Source: Clytia hemisphaerica
Lineage: Eukaryota > Cnidaria > Hydrozoa > Leptothecata > Clytiidae
Length of the DNA: 64,000 bases
NCBI GenBank assembly: GCA_902728285.1
Contig: CACVBU010001039.1
Span: 139,279 to 203,278, forward strand
Direction of reading: 5' to 3'
The translations under genes were made by a program, and so were the position numbers. This document shows positions 22,501-35,000 of this stretch, in pieces; within the stretch, counting starts at the first letter, position 1, and every line of letters begins with the position of its first letter. The notes beneath the pieces are model-generated. The model was not told where the DNA came from. It worked only from the letters and a program-made list of their open reading frames with translations, and made no database searches.

Positions 22501-25500
22501 CTGTTGGCTGGTCATATTGGGCGTTTTGGCGTTACCACCCTCGAAGCAGCGGGCACCTTCGTCATTCCGCAACTCTGTCCACCATTTTAAATGAGTTAAC
22601 AATAGATCCAAAAGGGCGCCCTCGTCAAGAAAGATCATTTGCTTTGGTCTCCGGCTTTGGGAAGTAGTAATGTTTTCGATTGTTTTCGATGGAAAATGGT
22701 AAGAAACTTGAGTTTACAAGTGTCATTCAGTTTTTGCTGGCTGATAGAATGGCAGCATCCTGGATGGTTTCCCTAACTGAAAGTTTTTTGTCTAAACAAT
22801 ATATAACAAACGTAGTAAGTATAAGCAGACTGTGCCTTTAAACCACTTTAATTGGCCGTAAAATCTTTTTGCGTCGGTAGAAACTTTCAACAATGATAGC
22901 GACTTCAGAAGTACATGCAACTATTGTTGACGTCAAACCAAATGTTTAATTTTTCCGTGAACTTTGAACCCTTCGAACTTTTTTTCTATGTATAATAAAG
23001 CGTTCCGGTTTTTACTAATATAACTAGGCCGTGCCCGTGGCCAGTGGATTGTTAATGTTTCAAAAATAAAGAAAAAATTCAAAATGTCTGGGACCAACTT
23101 TTTGATATGTTTCTTACTCAATAGACCTTTTTTTAAAGAGGCAGCCATGTTGAATAATTATGTAGTCCAGCAGAAAAGCTATGATAAAACCATGCATAAT
23201 TGTTACAATATGCATGATACAGTAATTATGCATGGCTCTATCATTGTTTTTATGGCTGGACTAGACAACTTTTCAACAGGACGTCCTCTTTGAAAAAAGG
23301 TCTATTTGAGGGTGCTGATTCGGAATTTGAATGTTACCAAGCTTGAAAACTCGCAGTTTTTGCGTAATTTGCAATTTTTTGTGATTTTAGGCAAAATTCT
23401 TCAAAATCAAAAAAGACCTATACCACGTGATAGAGCTCTTCCAACTGAGCAAAAAAATGTATTATACCAAAGTCTCAACTTTTCTAGATCAAAAGGCGAT
23501 GGGAATTTGATGTTCTGTTTACCGTCGCGTTTCAAAAAATATTTGATGCGGCAAAATTTCATTATTCATTATTCATTATTCCTACCTGGTGCTTCCAATC
23601 TCCAACGAAGTTGAATTCCTCCGTGAAATCGAGCTGCTTTCACTTTCGGAATCAAAATGACATGCGCGAAAATTCAAACGCGTTCGAGACGCGTCTAAAG
23701 CGTGAATTTCTAATACGTCCTTAATGCCACCCACTGCTTAAAAAAATGCCTGCCCCGTTCGCGGACGTGATTGGAACCATGTTTTTTACTCGAGGTGCAC
23801 ATTTTGTTAGCGAAGATGTTATTTTTGATTCACTTTGAGTGTTTTGGATAGCTTGGCACAGGAAAAGAAGAAAATAATGAGTTTTTAAGAAATAATGAAC
23901 TTTTTTGAGCGGCGGCTCAAGAGCATGCGGGCGGTCTACGGTAAACAGAACATGAAATTCCCATCGCCAAAGTTATGGGCGTTTTTGTGGTAAAAAAGTG
24001 CTATAATTTTGCATAAATTATGCAGATTGTGGGGAAATTCCCTGTTTTCAATCAATTTTTGACTTATTTCAGGGTTTGTTTCTAGGGAGCTCAGGGCAAA
24101 ATTTCAAACTCATCTAATCACTTTGAAAATATGTAAAAAATAAAAAGCGGTTCTGAAGATATGCCATTTTTGTGGCTAAAAAAACAGCTCTCTGTGCAAA
24201 ATTTCAGGTAAATCGGACAACGGGATCACTTTTTTTTATCAAAATGCGTAATTTTATTTATTTTTTTAATTTCATTTTATAATTTTATCCCAGGTTTCCT
24301 CTCCTTGCACATCTCTCCATCTCTGTTTAACCTAGGAATAGGGATATATACAGTAAATTTTATATATATATAATGATATCACCTTTTTTTAACCAGATTG
24401 TGTAATTTACAGACCAGTTTTGATTAGTTTCATGAATCCCAGCATGTGTGTAAGATTTCAAGCCAATCAGACTCCAGGGACACCTTTTTTGATCAAATTT
24501 TTACTTTGATCCTTGAATTAGCTGGTGGATCTGTAAAATACACATGTTCCAGAAAATAATTTTTTAATTTTTTTTCAAAACTTGGAAGCTTACATCCATA
24601 TCCAACTCTCCTGAAAATTTCAGAACAATTGAATAAGCTATTGAAATTCGTAAACAAACCGTGTGCAGTGGGATACAAAATCAAAACAAATGTCACATGT
24701 CATAATAAAAAATCAAAACAAAATATGGCTGATTTTGATTGCTTCAATCATAGAATTCACCCCCCCCCCGAGCTTAGGGGGGGGCTAAACCATTTTTGCT
24801 TGATTGGGGGCTGTATTTTTCAAAAAATACTGGGGGTTGGCTTGCTAGGGAGGGGGCTGAGTGTTGTGTAGTAGAACTGGGGACAGAGCTGACAGGTTGA
24901 AGATATTTTAAATTATGTTAAAAATCTATGCTGTGGGGAAGGTTTTATCCCTAGCTTGAAAAAGAATTTTGTCTGTGGCGCAATAAATTTATAGAGAATT
25001 TCTATGCAAAATGTCTTCGATATTTTGCTTTGTGAAGGTGGGGGCTATGTTTCTTGAATTTAGCCGGGGGCTATTTTCCTTATCCCCTCCTGAAAAATGC
25101 TGGGGGCTGGACCCCTCTGCATACTATGTTGAGTCAATTGTTTTACACGTTTGTTTTGGTCTTTTGGACGTACGTGATTTTTAAAATTGTTCTTTTTAAT
25201 GACATGTGGTTCGCGCATTTATGGTTTCTGTGTTTATTAGTTGGAGGCAGAAAGCTTTTTACAGTTAAAAAGTCAGTCAGGACAGTATGTTCTTTATTTT
25301 AATCAGATTTACTCTTTATTTAACAGGTTTCAATTGGATTTGTTTTAGCTTTTGAGTATAATGACTGTAAATGAGTAATAAATATAAATGACTTTGAAAT
25401 TTGTTTATTTCGGACTTTTTTCAATATTTTCAAGTTTTATTTTTGATCGAGCCTGGAGCAAAAACATTTTTTCTGTGATAGCATTTGGTAATGAATGAAT

Positions 25501-26030
25501 CTACTCTGTTCTAAAATTATGTACTAATAATAGCTTCTCCTAGTTTTTGCACATCAATTATATTCAGATAATATTGATTCAGATTGATTTTGCTAGCTTC
25601 ATTGGGTTTGTTTTTATTATATTGTCAGTTTTCAGTCATTATCTATTTTAGCATATTTTTTGTGTTGTGTTGAAGAAAGAGTTTTTTTGAAGTTTCTCTT
25701 ACTACCCTGTTTGTGTGGGAGGGGATGGGTCCCTTTTAAACAGCTTTAAACTCAAATTTGTCAGATTAGTATTGGTACTAAATTAGGGGGTGGGTCCCAT
25801 GATATATTGTCAAATTCAAAAAGTCATGTTGGTATCGATACCAAATTAAGGGGGTGGGTCCCCCCTTTTTCTGAAAATTATGATTTTCAAGTTGGTATCG
25901 ATATCAATTTTGGGGTGGTGGTGTTAACTTAGCTCAAAAGGTCAAAAGTCAGGTTTTTGGGCTATGGGTTGGTATTATAAATGTTGACCCCCCCTGTTTT
26001 TCATAGCAGAAAAAACGAAAAGAAAATTAA
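19520..26030. other. Gene-poor stretch with scattered repeats
   Basis: I see no convincing exon over 6.5 kb. Visible structure: an inverted repeat at 20222-20396 (arms with GCTAACATGCATAGCCCTC); two tandem copies of a block of about 97 bp at 21265-21460 (GGAACATTTGGCGAGTTC); a related pair of segments at 21490-21560 and 22803-22885 sharing GTATAAGCAGACTGTGCCTT; G/C-run elements at about 24758-24845 and 25040-25110; and several GGTGGGTCCC blocks at 25780-25925. Short ORFs here lack any family signal. Confidence 0.6.
23120..23306. mobile_element. MITE family F, copy 1
   Basis: Ends AATAGACCTTTTTT and AAAAAAGGTCTATTT, with inner inverted blocks AAAGAGG/CCTCTTT, GTAGTCCAGC/GCTGGACTA and CATGCATAATT/AATTATGCATG. 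A relative with the same ends lies at 52972-53178. Non-coding. Confidence 0.75.
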
Positions 26031-26032
26031 AG

Positions 26033-29000
26033 ATGGAATCCAAAGCAACATTTGACGAATTTGCTCATGCGCTGAAACAAGAAATTGATGCCATACAATG
26101 CAAAAAGGTGTCATGTGGTAAGTTCAAGTATGTTTTTAAGAAAAGATGATGTGAAATGTGAAAAAAAATTGTTTATTAGAATCAGTGTGTATATACCATG
26201 GTTTGCATTGATTGTTTTTTATTAAGTGTCAAGAAAATTCGAAAAAACTCCATGTTCAAAAATAAAGAACCAATTTACAACCTTGCGATTTTTTTTCAAT
26301 TTGAAATAAAATCTACAATATTGCATTGCTAGAAGATTTCGCCAGCATGAAACAATGTATAGCAGTTAAGTTAGATCTTTATTTCTTGATAAATGTATTA
26401 TTAACATTACATTTAACAAAGATTTTCTTTGAATTTACAACAAATATTATGCGAGATTGAATACTGCAGCAGAATAATTTATTAAATGATAAAATATTAA
26501 TTTCATTTTTAGAAGAAATTGTACCTGAGGACTACAATAAACAAACACATTGGCAGAAAATGGGTATGTTTTCTTTTATTGTTTGATTTCCTCGCATGTG
26601 CTATAGAAAACGTGCTTTGTCAAGTTGTATGAATGACAAGGATAATAATAGTCTTTAAGATATTTCTTGCACGTTTTATGAATTGAATATATTACCCCCG
26701 TGAGTTTTTGTAAAATGTTTCTTTGGCTACTGGTAATTCGTGATAATTATGCTGAATTTTTTGTTTTGACTCACATCTTGCTGCCCATGATATTACCCCT
26801 TGGCTTTCGTGCCTTTGTTTCATAGCTCAGTTGTCGAGGTTGAAGAACGTTGTCTTGAAGAGATAACATTAGGCCATCTCAAAGATTGACGAGCCTTCTT
26901 GTTAAAGTTGATGAAAATTAGAGCATTCGCTGCAGAATTTGTTAATCCCATCATAGTACCAAATAAGAACATGAATTCAAGCCAACTTTTGATGCCTTTA
27001 TTTTTGGATCTTGGGTATAGCATGATGTACACTGTCAAGAATACAACATAGATTGCATAGAAGAGTACAATCGAGCTCAGATAATATTTAGCCATTTTTG
27101 TGATTGTCTTGTCTATGGATTTCATGATTTCTTTGTTGGTTGCATCCCTACGGAAATCTTTGATCGTCTTTGCAGCCAGAATGTAAAACATGATGATAAT
27201 CAATACCATACATATATCCATTATAATTGTGATGTAGGTTGCTATTTTGTGGAAATGATAGAACAAACCAAGGGATACTAAAACCCTGTGGAATACGCAT
27301 ATTGCCAGAGCTGTCCCGACCAACCTATTGATTGTCTTAGGTGTGATCTTTGTTTTGTATTCGTTGAGATATTTGACCCTGGCGTACCTGTCATATCCGA
27401 TTAAACAAATCATATAGCCAGAAACACGCCCAAAGAAACCAATCAATGATGAGATAACAATCTCTAGAGTACAGTTTGATTCTCTACCATAGAACTTATA
27501 CAACAAAATATGAGATGTTGGGCCAATAATAGAAAGTAATATATCTGAAATACTACTGTAGAGGAACAATCTCATACTTGGTATTTGGATTTGCTTGGAG
27601 ACAATAAGCATTGTCACGACTAATGAGTTACATATAAGATTTAAAATTCCAACCATAATCACGCTGTATGATACTAAGATAGATTGCTGCACATCAGTCA
27701 GATGAAATCTTTCGTACAGGCGTACACAGTGAGTAGAATGATTCATTTTCTGCCTATAATGCCGGCCTCAAATCCTGGCCTTAACTTAACTCCTTTGTTT
27801 TGAACTCTCTTGAAATATTTTCGAGAAGCGGCAGGAACAAGATAGTGAACCTTCCTTCATTTCAAAATTAGTTTCTATTTAGTCAGCTTTTATAGTCTAG
27901 GTTGATAGTAGATTTTTGTTTTTTGTTGTTTCCACTGCTTTATAACAGAATTTGATTTAGAAGTAGCACCTTATCAAAAATATATATCAAATATTCACAA
28001 AATCAAGTTCAAATAAAGATTCTACAGGTTTTATTGTAAAGCATTTGATAAATATTTGGTTTCAGAAAAATTGGTAATTTCAATGCAAATTGTTGAAAGC
28101 AAAAAAAATATGTCTATCAATAAGAAGGCTCATACACGTTTTTACACATATTAAAACATATGCCTTCGATTGCCAAAATGTTAAGATCAAGTTAAGAAGA
28201 TTTTAAGCTTTGAAGTTTGGGGACTCTACTGAAACGCCCAATTTCTTAGGAAAATGGGCAGAAATTCACACACAATTGGAAAAATAAGCACATGTTTAGA
28301 ACATTTTTAGGCTTAAAACTTGAAAAGTCAAGAACATCCGGGATGGCTTCGAAAATTTTGTTCTTACAAAGCTAATTTTCTTATAAAAAATGTGTAGTAA
28401 ACTAATATGGGATTTGGGGAAAAATAAATCTTCTTACTATTACCCCCTGATATCAATCAGCTTTTCATACTTGCTCAAGGTGTTGATTGATAATAAAATA
28501 CAATTTAATTATTTTCTTTCCTTTATCAAATTAACTATAAGATTTTTATAAGGTTGCCCTACTGTGTTCTGCCAACATTTACAATAATTTATACATCAGT
28601 TTCAAATGTCAATTTCATTTTCCTTAGCTAGAGTTATTTCCTATCATGAATTTAGTCTTCATAGACACATACGTCGTACCGATTAATATTTGTCATTGTT
28701 TTATTGGGTATTTAGGATAAAGTGTCTCAATATCTGGAATAGAAATGCAAATCCCAGTCCTCTTTAAAGAGTCTCGTTAGTTTCAATGTCTTGTTGTTGC
28801 GGTGAAATGCTCAACCATCCACAATTCAAATGTTGCCTTGCTTTCTTATTCAGAATAATGAAAATGGAAGCATTCACCGCAGAATTGGTCAACCCCATCA
28901 TTAAACTGCATAAGAATATAAACTCCAACCATCCTTTAGCATAGTTATCTGTTGTTTTCGCATACAATGAGAAGTAAATTGTGAAGAAAATGATGTAGAG

Positions 29001-32000
29001 TATATAGAAAACAACAATAGAGCTTAGATAATATTTCGCCATTTTGGTGATTGTTTTATCGACATCTTTCATGAGATCTTTGTTAGCTGCGTCTTTACGG
29101 TAGCCTTTTATGGTTTTTGCGGCCATGACATAAGATACAATAATGACTGCAATGAATCCTATGTCCATAATGATAGTGATAAAATTTGCCGCTTGGTGAA
29201 AATCCAGATAAAGTCCCATTGACACCAGGATTCTGTGTAAGACACAGATGGTTAAAGCGATCCCTACCAAACGGTTTATGTATTTTGGTGTTATCTTTGT
29301 TTTGTATTGGGTGAGGTATTTGACTCTAGCGTATCTGTCGTAGCCAATTAAACAGATCATGTATGCAGATATACGGCTGAAGAAACCAAGCAGGGTTGAA
29401 ATAACAATTTCCAAGGTGCAGTTAGATTCTCTACCATAGACTTTGAACAGGAAGGTGTGAGATACCGGAGCTATGATGGATAACAAAATATCTGATAAAC
29501 TGCTGATCAGGAAGAGTCTCATGCTTGGGATTTGGATCTGCTTCGATAGGAACAACAGTGCGACGACTAGACCATTTAGAATGCAGTTAGACACGCCAAT
29601 GATTGCTACACTGTAGGTAACCAGGAAGGTTTGGTGGCCATTGGTGAGATGAAATCTCTTGTAAAGGTTGACACAGGTAGCGTTTGTTGTTATATTCATT
29701 CTTGTGACTTGCGTCTTACTCAATCCTGAAGTAAAAAATGCAAAAACAATGTCAAATGTAGAATTATAAAGTCTATATATATTTGTATTCTTTTTTTCTC
29801 GCAAATTAACATTCGAATGAAATCAACACGTTCGATGAATGAACGATGTGAAAAATATATTAAAAATTCAATTTTGAAGAAATCAGCGCTCCTTCGAGTA
29901 CGGTGGCTTCTACCCGCCATTTGAAAGTGTGTCACTTTTTTTTCGAAAAAAAAAGTCAACAATATTTTTTTGTCAAGATAAGCAGGTCCTAACTGAGAAA
30001 TTTCTGAGATAATTCGCGTTATCGCGACAAATTCCAACTTAGCGAATGTTTTCGTAACAAATTCCAACTTAGCTCTAGTTATCTCGACAATTTCCAACTT
30101 AGCAAATGTTATCTTAACAATTTCCGACTTAGCAAACGTTATCTCAACAATTTCTAACTTAGCTAATGTTATCGTGACAATTTCCGACTTAGCTCCAGTT
30201 ATCTCAACAATTTCCTACTTAGCACCAGTTATCTCAACAATTTCTGACTTAGCATATGTTATCGTGACAATTTCCTACTTAGCAATTGTTATCGTGACAA
30301 TTTCCGACTTAACTCCAGTTATCTCAACAATTTCTGACTTAGCTCCAGTTATCTCAACAATTTCCGACTTAGCTCCAGTTATCTCAACAATTTCCGACTT
30401 AGCAAACGTTATCGTGACAATTTCCAACTTAGTAAATGTTATCGTGACAATTTCCGACTTAGCTCCAGTTATCTCAACAATTTCCTACTTAGCACCAGTT
30501 ATCTCAACAATTTCCGACTTAGCATATGTTATCGTGACAATTTCCTACTTAGCAAATTGTTATCGTGACAATTTCCGACTTAACTCCAGTTATCTCAACA
30601 ATTTCCGACTTAGCTCCAGTTATCTCAACAATTTCCGACTTAGCTCCAGTTATCTCAACAATTTCCGACTTAGCAAACGTTATCGTGACAATTTCCAACT
30701 TAGTAAATGTTATCGTGACAATTTCCGACTTAGCATATGTTATCGTGACAATTTCCGACTTAGCTCCAGTTATCGTGACAATTTCCGACTTAGCTCCAGT
30801 TATCTCAACAATTTCCGACTTAGCAAACGTTATCTCAACAATTTCTAACTTAGCTAATGTTATCGTGACAATTTCCGACTTAGCTCCAGTTATCTCATAA
30901 CAATTGCTAAGTTGGAAATTGTTGAGATAACTGGAGCTAAGTTCGGAAATTGTCACGATAACAATTACTAAGTTGGAAATTGTTGAGATAACCTAGAGCT
31001 AAGTTCGGAAATTGTCACGATAACAATTACTAAGTTGGAAATTGTTGAGATAACTAGAGCTAAGTCAGAAATTGTCACGATAACAATTGCTAAGTAGGAA
31101 ATTGTTGAGATAACTGGAGCTAAGTCGGAAATTGTCACGATAACGTTTGCTAAGTCGGAAATTGTCACGATAACGTTTGCTAAGTCGGAAATTGTTGAGA
31201 TAACTGGAGCTAAGTCGGAAATTATCACGTTAACAATTGCTAAGTAGGAAATTGTTGAGATAACTGGAGCTAAGTCGGAAATTGTCACGATAACGTTTGC
31301 TAAGTCGGAAATTGTTGAGATAACTGGAGCTAAGTCGGAAATTATCACGATAACAATTGCTAAGTAGGAAATTGTTGAGATAACTGGAGCTAAGTCGGAA
31401 ATTGTCATGATAACATATGCTAAGTCGGAAATTGTTGAGATAACTGGTGCTAAGTAGGAAATTGTTGAGATAACTGGAGCTAAGTCGGAAATTGTCACGA
31501 TATCAATTGCTAAGTAGGAAATTGTTGAGATAACTGGAGCTAAGTCGGAAATTGTTGAGATAACTGGTGCTAAGTAGGAAATTGTTGAGATAACTGGAGC
31601 TAAGTCGGAAATTGTCACGATAACATTAGCTAAGTGAGAAATTGTTGAGATAACGTTTGCTAAGTCGGAAATTGTTGAGATAACATTTGCTAAGTCGGAA
31701 GTTGTCGAGATAACTAGAGCTAAGTTGGAATTTGTTACGAAAACATTCGCTAAGTTGGAATTTGTCGCCATAACGCGAATTATCTCAGAAATTTCTCAGT
31801 TAGGACCTGCTTATCTTGACAAAAAAAATTGTTGACTTTTTTTTTCGAAAAAAAAGTGACACACTTTCAAATGGCGGGTAGAAACCACCGTATTCGAGAG
31901 TGTGATTAACGATTAATTGCTTTCTATATGATGCAATTAACGATTTATTGCTCTGTTTGAAGGTGCGCGAATTATCATGCGATTATCATTTTTACTCTCA

Positions 32001-35000
32001 ATAGCATCATGTTTTTTAAGTTTTTCTAAAAATTCCAGGGCTTTGGAAATCCCTAACTCACAATTTCGAAAACCATAGTTTGTTTCTAACCTTTTCCTGT
32101 CTGTTGAAATCAAGAAAATTTTCCAGATTAAATATGGTAGTCAAAAGGTGTTAATCGTTCCCAGACTCTTCTATTCTTCAATAATTAAAAAAAAGTAATT
32201 AATATTTTTACCAGGTACTAATTCTTCTAATTAGTGATGGTTTGACAGATATCTAATTTTAATTAAAATCACCGCCAGTAAACAAGTTGTAACTTTTAAT
32301 AATAATATTGTCTGAAATTCTATATTTTACTCTTTTTAATAATAAAAGTATTGTCTGTGATAATTAATATTAGTTTTAGAAATAAATGTCAAAATTAAAT
32401 ATAACTTTTTTCAAAATGATAGATTAAGGTTTTGTTTTTAAATAAGAGTGATATTGATTATTTTCCCATCAATTTTAATTTACAAATCGCATTGAATTGA
32501 CACGGATGTGGAGCAAGATTGGTCAGAATGAGGAAGAAAACGTTTTTTATTTATATCAGTATCATAACAATTAGCACCTTCCTGATATGAAATATGTGTC
32601 TGATATGAAACGGGAACGCTAATGTAAAAATAAAACCTAGATTTTATTATTATTTTTTATGTTTTTCTTTTCCTATTTCTGACCAATCTTGCTTCACCTA
32701 CATGTGTGTCAATCCAATGTGAAAAAGCTTGTGAATTAAAATTGATGAGTATGAATCGTTACTTTAAGTTCTCCCGCTCCAGTAAAATTCCTGTCTCAAA
32801 GAAGTGTGTAAACAGGTTTTCCGTCAATAAGACTTCAGAATTTGGGCTAGCCAGGTCTAATTCGTTGTGAAACTTCCAACTACCGTCTGGTACGATATAA
32901 TAGCAAGTTTATGTATTCGAGATAAATCGAGGGGGACGGTATAAAGCAAAGTTGACATGTCTCCAAAATCACCACTTTGCTCGACGACGGTAAAAACACC
33001 AAAATACCGTCGTTTGTTTAGGTGAGCAAAGGCGATATAGAGCCGTACATCAACTCTCGACTTTGTTTTGTATCGATTTCAGTTACCGTCGCCCTCGATA
33101 TCCTCCGATACATAAACTCGGTAATTATCCTCGACCATTATAAATCAAACTCATACAGAGGTCTATAGAATCAGAGAGATGCACCCCCTGTGTGCATTGT
33201 ACTCCTGATGAACTCGGAGAGAGACGATTATATTTTATTGACAAACACAGAAGAATCAACTTTTAGATTTAAGGTTCTTTATGCCCCCTTTATAAAAGCA
33301 AAGATGGATAATATTTACAACCTTAATCTAATAAGATATGCCATACATTACATTGAAAGGAATATTTAAATATTTGCTGAATCTAACATGGCTGTTCCCC
33401 AAACGTTTGAAGAAGAACTGTCGTTCAATGGCGAGACATTAAACCAACGAAATTTCAAAGATTTTCTTGCCTTCTTATTCAAAATGATAAATATCAATGC
33501 ATTGACTGTTGAATTTGTCAACCCCATCATCAAACTGCAGAGAAAGACGAACTCGATCCAACCTTTAGTATAAGGATCCTTGGCACCTGGGTAAAGAGTC
33601 GAATAAGTTGTCAACAGAGTTATATATAGAACATAGAAAACAACAATTGAACTTAAGTAATATTTTGCTGTTTTAGTGATAGTTTTATCTATGGATTTCA
33701 TTAAATCAATGTTTGAAGCATCTTTTCGATAATTTTTGATGGTCTTTGCAGCTAATAAATAGCACATGATTATAAAAAGTATGAATCCAAGATCCATGAC
33801 AATAGTTATGTACGTCGCTACTCGATGAAAATCCAGATAAAGTCCCATTGACACCAGGATTCTGTGTAGCACACAGATGGTCAAAGCGATCCCTACCAAA
33901 CGGTTTATGTATTTCGGTGTGATCTTTGTTTTGTATTGGGTGAGGTATTTGACTCTAGCGTATCTATCATAGCCAATCAAACAGATCATGTATGCCGAGA
34001 CACGCCAAAAGAATCCGATTAATGACGAAATGGTTATCTCCAGAATGCAATTCGATGTCTTGTTGTATACTTTGAATAACATGTAATGAGATATTGGGGA
34101 GATAATGGATAGTAATATATCTGATAAACTGCTATAAAGAAAGAGTCTCATGCTTGGGATTTGGATTTGCTTGGACAGAACCAACATTGCCACAACCAGT
34201 GAGTTCAATACAAGATTTGGTATACCACATATCAATATACTGTAGGTAAATAAGAAAGTTTGGTGACCATTGGTGAGATGAAATCTCTTGTATAGACTGA
34301 CACAGGTAGCGTTTGTTGTTACATTCATGTTCGTTGATAACCAACCACAACAAGATTTTCTTGTGCTGTAAACCTTTTTTGCCGTCTGATTTTGTGATTG
34401 CTAGGATATTTATATGCTAAAGTATATTTGTGACAGAAATTCTTACTTGCTGCTGCTGAAAAAAAATGTTTTGTTTGATAATTCCAAAAATTGAAATGCG
34501 CTTGAATATTCTGCCTGGATAGAGTCTTTTTATTTGTACAGGTGCAAAATCCTTTTATTATGAAACTAGATCCGCACATGCAGCTGCTGTTAGAAATCCT
34601 TGAAGACCTAGTGTCTGTAAGCCGAGATTTGTTTCAAACTTTTTGAGATCTTCGGTAATAGGTATCAAATTGAAAACATTGCTGAAATCGAAAAACTTTG
34701 CCACGGAACAATTCGAAAAATTATCATAAATTATAGAATATAGAAACAACTGATTAAAAAAATCTCATCAATTTTTTCGATTTTGAGAATTCTATCAAAA
34801 TTGAAGTGTAAATAGGTTTGTTTTTGCTATAAGAATATCGAACAATGTTTGATTATCGAGTAGGTGTTCATTATTGACATTCAAATTTTTATATTTGTAA
34901 GGATTCCGTATATGGAAGTCATCAAATGATATCTACAAAACTTATTCAATATAATTATTTTTTTATAAGAACAATATTTACATAAACAAGAGGCTAAAAT

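Noticed and set aside
22423..22667. Overlapping ORFs near 22.5 kb in higher-GC sequence
   Set aside because: Open on both strands over the same bases, without motif, homology or splice signals that I can support.
28764..29804. Longer start for GPCR paralogue 2 at 29804
   Set aside because: The extra 35 codons are not shared with paralogue 3 and cross a good splice acceptor; the ATG at 29699 matches the paralogue.
30022..31775. CRISPR-like array of ~30-bp repeats
   Set aside because: Units are directly adjacent with no spacers, the arrays are mirrored, the host is an animal genome, and there are no cas genes.
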